Assembly: GCA_000320545.1 (NCBI GenBank)
Contig: ADNK01003454.1
Span: 1 to 52,500 of the forward strand
Origin: Bigelowiella natans CCMP2755
Taxonomy: Eukaryota > Cercozoa > Chlorarachniophyceae
Direction: 5' to 3'
DNA: 52,500 nt
Part shown: positions 48,697 to 52,500 of the stretch, piece by piece
Layout: each line of letters begins with the position of its first letter
Position numbering within the stretch: the stretch's first letter is position 1
Translations under genes and position numbers: made by a program
The notes under the pieces: generated by a model
Told to the model about the DNA's origin: nothing
Databases searched by the model: none
The model's input: only the letters and a program-made list of their open reading frames with translations

Positions 48697-48957
48697 TTGG
48701 GACTACAGTGACTACTAACCCGTTACTACCCGATTTCCATATTAAAACCGGGAGTACATTGGGACTAACCGTCACTACCCTAAAGCAGCTCACACAGAAG
48801 AAGAGTGTCACCTCCTCCCTCCTCCTCCTCACTGCTCTGCCTACGGATGATACGCAGGGGAGCGAATTCGACACAACCCAGCCCTATGGAATGCTCGTGA
48901 AGTCCTCTACAAAAATGGAGGAGTGTAACAGGATCTTTCGTCAACATCAACCTCAGA
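48697..48957. other. Short gap with a diverged tandem duplication
   Basis: Two copies of a roughly 60-nt unit (ACCGGGAGCACATTGGGACTA and ACCGGGAGTACATTGGGACTA) lie at 48683-48780. The rest is the 5' flank of the next gene. A + frame through 48660-48960 is open but has no start or splice support. Confidence 0.45.
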
Positions 48958-49087
48958 ATGGATGATGATGTTAAGGAAGAGCAACAGCAAGAGCAACAGG
49001 CCGAGGGAAAGAATGAGCAATTCTCATCACCAAACAAACGGCTACATTGTATTCCTCATTTTGTTCGTTCTTTCTGCTATGACCCCG

Positions 49088-49141
<54 letters not shown>

Positions 49142-50582
49142 ATAGCAGTATTTGGTACAAAGTACTTTATAAACAGCAATTTGGATGATGTTGTGTGGTG
49201 GACAACAACCTACTAATTGTATGATTGACTGGACAAACAGCTTGAAACATATTCATAGTTGTGGTAGTAATGAAGCATATTTAACATCAACACGCTGGCA
49301 TCATGTTCATTAACATTATTATCCGTGGTCTTCTTCCATACTTATCAAATCCATACAGCATCACCATTGTAATAATCCAATACTACTACTGCTACTACTA
49401 CTATTACTACTACTACTACTTACTACTACTACTTACTACTGCTGCTACTGCTACTACTACTACCACTACTACCAGGAAATAATCTCAAGGAATCGACGAA
49501 AAAACTATCACTTGAATAGTAGTAGTACCCTCAGCAGCAGCAGCAGCAGCAGCAGCCAGGCATTAGCGACAAGGAAGATTGTTCCAGGCGAAATGATAAG
49601 AAGAGGGGTTTCAGTAGTAGGCTGTATGCAACGAAGAGAACAACAGCGTCCTGGTGCAATGCGGATGATAAACTACCTTCGTGGCGGGATAAAGTTTATT
49701 AGAGGAAGGAAGCGTATCTCTTCTTCTTCTTCTAGCTATAACAGCCGTCGTTTTGATGGCATCAGAAAGACTACATTGCTTCGATTCGTAAGTTTCTTGT
49801 CGCCATCGTCGTCGAAATCCTCGAGGAAAACAATGCGCCCTCCTCACATACTACTTCGCTGTCTAGGTGATTACTCGAAAGACTTTTTGTTTCGTAATAT
49901 TTTGGTTTTGGGGAATATGTTGTGATAGTAGTGATGATTATGTTGTGATACGTATGCATAATGCCTGTTAGAGCTGCGTGGAGGATTGTCAAGATCTGAT
50001 AAACTCCTACTTGAGAAAGCTGGTCTTGGAGCTGCAGAGATCTTTGGCCACAGTGGGGGTAGTAGTAGTAGTAGTAGCTGAAGGAATAATTTATTTACGA
50101 TGTCTGTCCTTGTTTAAAGGAGAGAGAAAGCTATGATCGAATATACCTCTTCATCGTCTTTGCGTTCATATTGCTGGTTCTTCACATATGAAGTATAGCC
50201 ACACTCTAAAAAAGATCTTATATCTAGCTCAATTGAAAGAGTGCTACTTCTGTTATTCACGACTAGTCCGTAGGTTGTTGTCGTTATCGTCTTCTATGTT
50301 TTTATTCCCCTCATACCTCTGCTGATGTTTGCAATTGGTATTCTTGAAGATAACGAAACTCTTAGCAATGCCGAGAGAAAGTGGTTGATGCAGGTGCTAC
50401 TTACTAATAGATCTATCTATAGCTGTGCCTGCTCTATTCCAATCGATTGGCAACTTCATGATCGTTGTTTCTTTTACTCTTGTGACAAATTATTCAAGGA
50501 TGATCTGTTACTAATCGTAATGATGGTATTGATGATAATGATGATAACTGTGTTCATCATTGATGTGCGCTTCTTGGTTTTC

Positions 50583-50629
<47 letters not shown>

Positions 50630-50917
50630 CCATCTCTCTCTCCCTCCCATTCTCAAATACAGCTGACTTCTGATATTGATATGGCTGCTATACGGAATAT
50701 GTCTGCGGAAGATCGGATGCAAGCGTAATACTTGCTTGTAATCGATGATGCCAATTAATAATAAATAGCATCATCAAATATTAGAGCAAAGCAGCCAATC
50801 CATAAGCTATATGTACTACTACCATTACTCGATGATGATGATGATGATGATGTTAATGATGATGATGATGGTTTTATCTTTTCCTTCCATGATTACAACG
50901 ACGATCATGATAGTTAG

Positions 50918-50957
<40 letters not shown>

Positions 50958-51701
50958 TGGAAATAGCTGTAATAATTCGAGTTGAAATTGAAAATATTAG
51001 CGAATTAGAGGCCTTTGACCGTTTGGAACGTAATCTTACAGAAGATGCATTGCAAAAGTAGTACTAAGAGCTTATTGAGAAGAAGAGAATATAAAGAGAA
51101 ATTATAATGATGCATGTCCACTGATCTCAAGAATATCAAGAGAAATTATAATGATGCATGTCCACTGATCTCATCATCAATCGCCCTGATCCTGATATTC
51201 TTCTTCATCTTCTAGATTGATTACTTATTTGTTGTCCTCTCATTATTATTACTCCTCCTCATCATCATCATCACCAGTGAGCTACACTACTCACCTGCAT
51301 CAAATATGTCGAAGGAAGAAGCTATGCAGCTACTTGCATCTCAAGTATATAAAGATGATGCAGAGGAAGGGGGGGGGGGTGATGAAGAAGAGGTTTCAGG
51401 GCAGAGAAGACCAGATAATATCATCGAGAAAGAGCAGATATCTATCAACAACGTCACAGAATCACCACCACAACCTCGCCAAGCAACATCAGCGGGCATA
51501 TCATCACCGGTAGTAATTATGAATCTATATTGCTACTTTTGCGATGACAACAAAGAAAGAGAAGAAAATGGTGAGGAGGAGGAAGAAGAAAACGATTGTA
51601 GAATATTACAGCAGCTACCAGGCCATTTTGTTAATTATTTTCATCGTAAGAACCCCAGCAGTAGCAGCAATACACTGATGGTAACACTGAAGTTTATATA
51701 T

Positions 51702-51740
<39 letters not shown>

Positions 51741-51883
51741 GTGTGCTGCCAGCACACTCATCATCCAGCACACTCATCATCATCATCATCATCATCATCA
51801 CTATTATTATCATTATCATTATCATTATCATCATTGACTAACACCAATTATAACTACTGGTTACTCTCGTTCTCCTTCTTCTT

Positions 51884-51914
<31 letters not shown>

Positions 51915-52127
51915 TAAAAATACATTAACAGGAAGCTGCTGCATCATTTCATTCTGGCAAAGACAACAACGATGATGATGATAATGATGATGATGATGAT
52001 CAATATCGTAATTTAACGGTTAGGAATCTGAACAAGCATACTTTACATCCCAAAGATAACGGTGGGGAGCAACAAGAAGAAGAAAATGATGATGAGAGAG
52101 TGATGCGTAACAAATACTTCAAGTTGT

Positions 52128-52189
<62 letters not shown>

Positions 52190-52454
52190 ACACAAGAGTG
52201 TTATGATCACTTCTCATTCTTATTCTTATTATCATCCTACTCCTCCTAATCCTTCTCCTTGATGTTTCTTACTTATTGTGATAGTATCATCATCAGAGAA
52301 TGTGGGTGGTTATCATCTTCCTATAAATCATCATCATCATCATAATGATAATGTCACAGTATTCAAAGATGAGCTTGAACGGGTTGTTGTAGTAGTAGTG
52401 GCTATAGTTGTTATTGTTCTTGATAATATCATCATCATTCATGTAAACCAGCCT

Positions 52455-52500
<46 letters not shown>
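48958..52500 (+). CDS. Acidic low-complexity protein, 3' end beyond window
   Basis: Securely linked exons are 49972-50058, 50350-50393, 50663-50724, 51001-51057, 51278-51509, 51932-52106 and 52297-52382, all in phase and running off the right edge. They encode LRGGLSRSDKLLLEKAGLG, LSNAERKWLMQLTSDIDM, RMQAELEAFDRLERNLTEDA, SNMSKEEAMQLLASQVYKD, then Glu-, Asp- and His-rich tracts. The helical, charged middle suggests coiled coil. The 5' end is unsettled. The exon at about 48958-49088 is open in two frames: one is acidic (MDDDVKEEQQQEQQAEG), while the other starts at 48968 and resembles a signal anchor (NGYIVFLILFVLSAM). An exon near 49481-49787 is also open in more than one frame. No family is recognised. 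Confidence 0.58.
49379..49470. repeat. Interrupted (TAC)n array
   Basis: TAC/TGC trinucleotide array ending in an ACTACCAG acceptor. A matching (TAG)n array lies at 49088-49141 just after the preceding donor. Confidence 0.9.
51094..51173 (+). repeat. 36-nt direct repeat in an intron
   Basis: Two identical 36-nt copies, 51094-51129 and 51138-51173, start AAGAGAAATTATAATGATG and end CCACTGATCTCA, with an 8-nt spacer. They lie in the intron before exon 51278. Confidence 0.95.
51702..51925. repeat. (ATG)n, (ATC)n and (CTT)n arrays
   Basis: (GAT)n at 51702-51740, the inverted-sense (CAT)n at 51775-51835, and (TTC)n at 51868-51913. The first two are mutually complementary and could fold into a long hairpin. 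All are intronic. Confidence 0.9.
52134..52500. repeat. (CT)n arrays at the window edge
   Basis: (CT)n(CA)n at 52134-52189 and a (CT)n array from about 52458 that reaches the last base. The window therefore ends inside a microsatellite. Confidence 0.95.

Noticed and set aside
49481-49787. In-frame TAG TAG TAG between two protein-like stretches (NNLKESTKKLSLE and a Gln run), suggesting UAG reassignment
   Set aside because: Other genes here end properly at TAG (acnB, 40-46.8 kb gene), and no exon of the well-supported genes contains UAG. A splice or frame choice explains it better.
50214-50260. tRNA box A-like sequence TAGCTCAATTGAAAGAGTGC
   Set aside because: No acceptor stem, anticodon arm or GTTCRANTC box B at the right distance.
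1-52500. CRISPR arrays, operons, phage or integron elements
   Set aside because: No direct-repeat/spacer architecture, no Shine-Dalgarno-led gene clusters. Spliced genes show this is eukaryotic nuclear DNA.

Overview
This window is nuclear DNA from an intron-dense, AT-rich eukaryotic microbe with a very high load of simple-sequence repeats. There are no prokaryotic operons. Genes are split into short exons with GT..AG introns, mostly 50-500 nt. A bacterial-type aconitase B carries a mitochondrial presequence and 15 introns, which proves a eukaryotic nuclear genome. To my knowledge AcnB-type aconitase occurs in diatoms and some other algae, so a stramenopile-like alga is my best guess. The species cannot be fixed from the sequence.

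Layout. 1-2261 (+): C-terminal exons of an unidentified protein behind repeat-rich DNA. 3061-9050 (+): nuclear-looking CW-type zinc-finger protein, ten exons. 10635-13715 (-): type II membrane protein with a SANT/Myb-like and possibly a Tudor-like segment. 15573-20403 (-): complete mitochondrial aconitase B, 16 exons, 898 residues. 22365-27415 (+): multi-pass membrane protein, 16 exons, about 553 residues. 28643-29366 (+): low-complexity exons. 30509-33081 (+): about 405-residue protein of unknown function. 34790-35915 (-): secretory-pathway sulfotransferase. 36209-37841 (+): secretory thioredoxin-fold protein with a CGSC site. 40041-46801 (+): large unidentified protein. 48958 to the window end (+): acidic, low-complexity protein running off the edge.

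Intergenic gaps are of two kinds. Some are plain AT-rich DNA (9.05-10.6 kb, 20.4-22.0 kb). Others (13.8-15.4, 27.7-28.2, 33.1-34.6, 37.8-40.0, 46.9-48.7 kb) are a clearly different, GC-richer DNA full of TGCA, CATG and CTAG words. Two of these gaps contain the same degenerate non-LTR retrotransposon 3' end.

The genes do not form one pathway. Aconitase belongs to the mitochondrial TCA cycle. The sulfotransferase, thioredoxin-fold protein and membrane proteins suggest secretory-pathway functions. The CW and SANT-like proteins suggest chromatin roles. All exon models were built by hand from splice signals, reading frame and phase continuity. Except for aconitase B they lack a homologue check.
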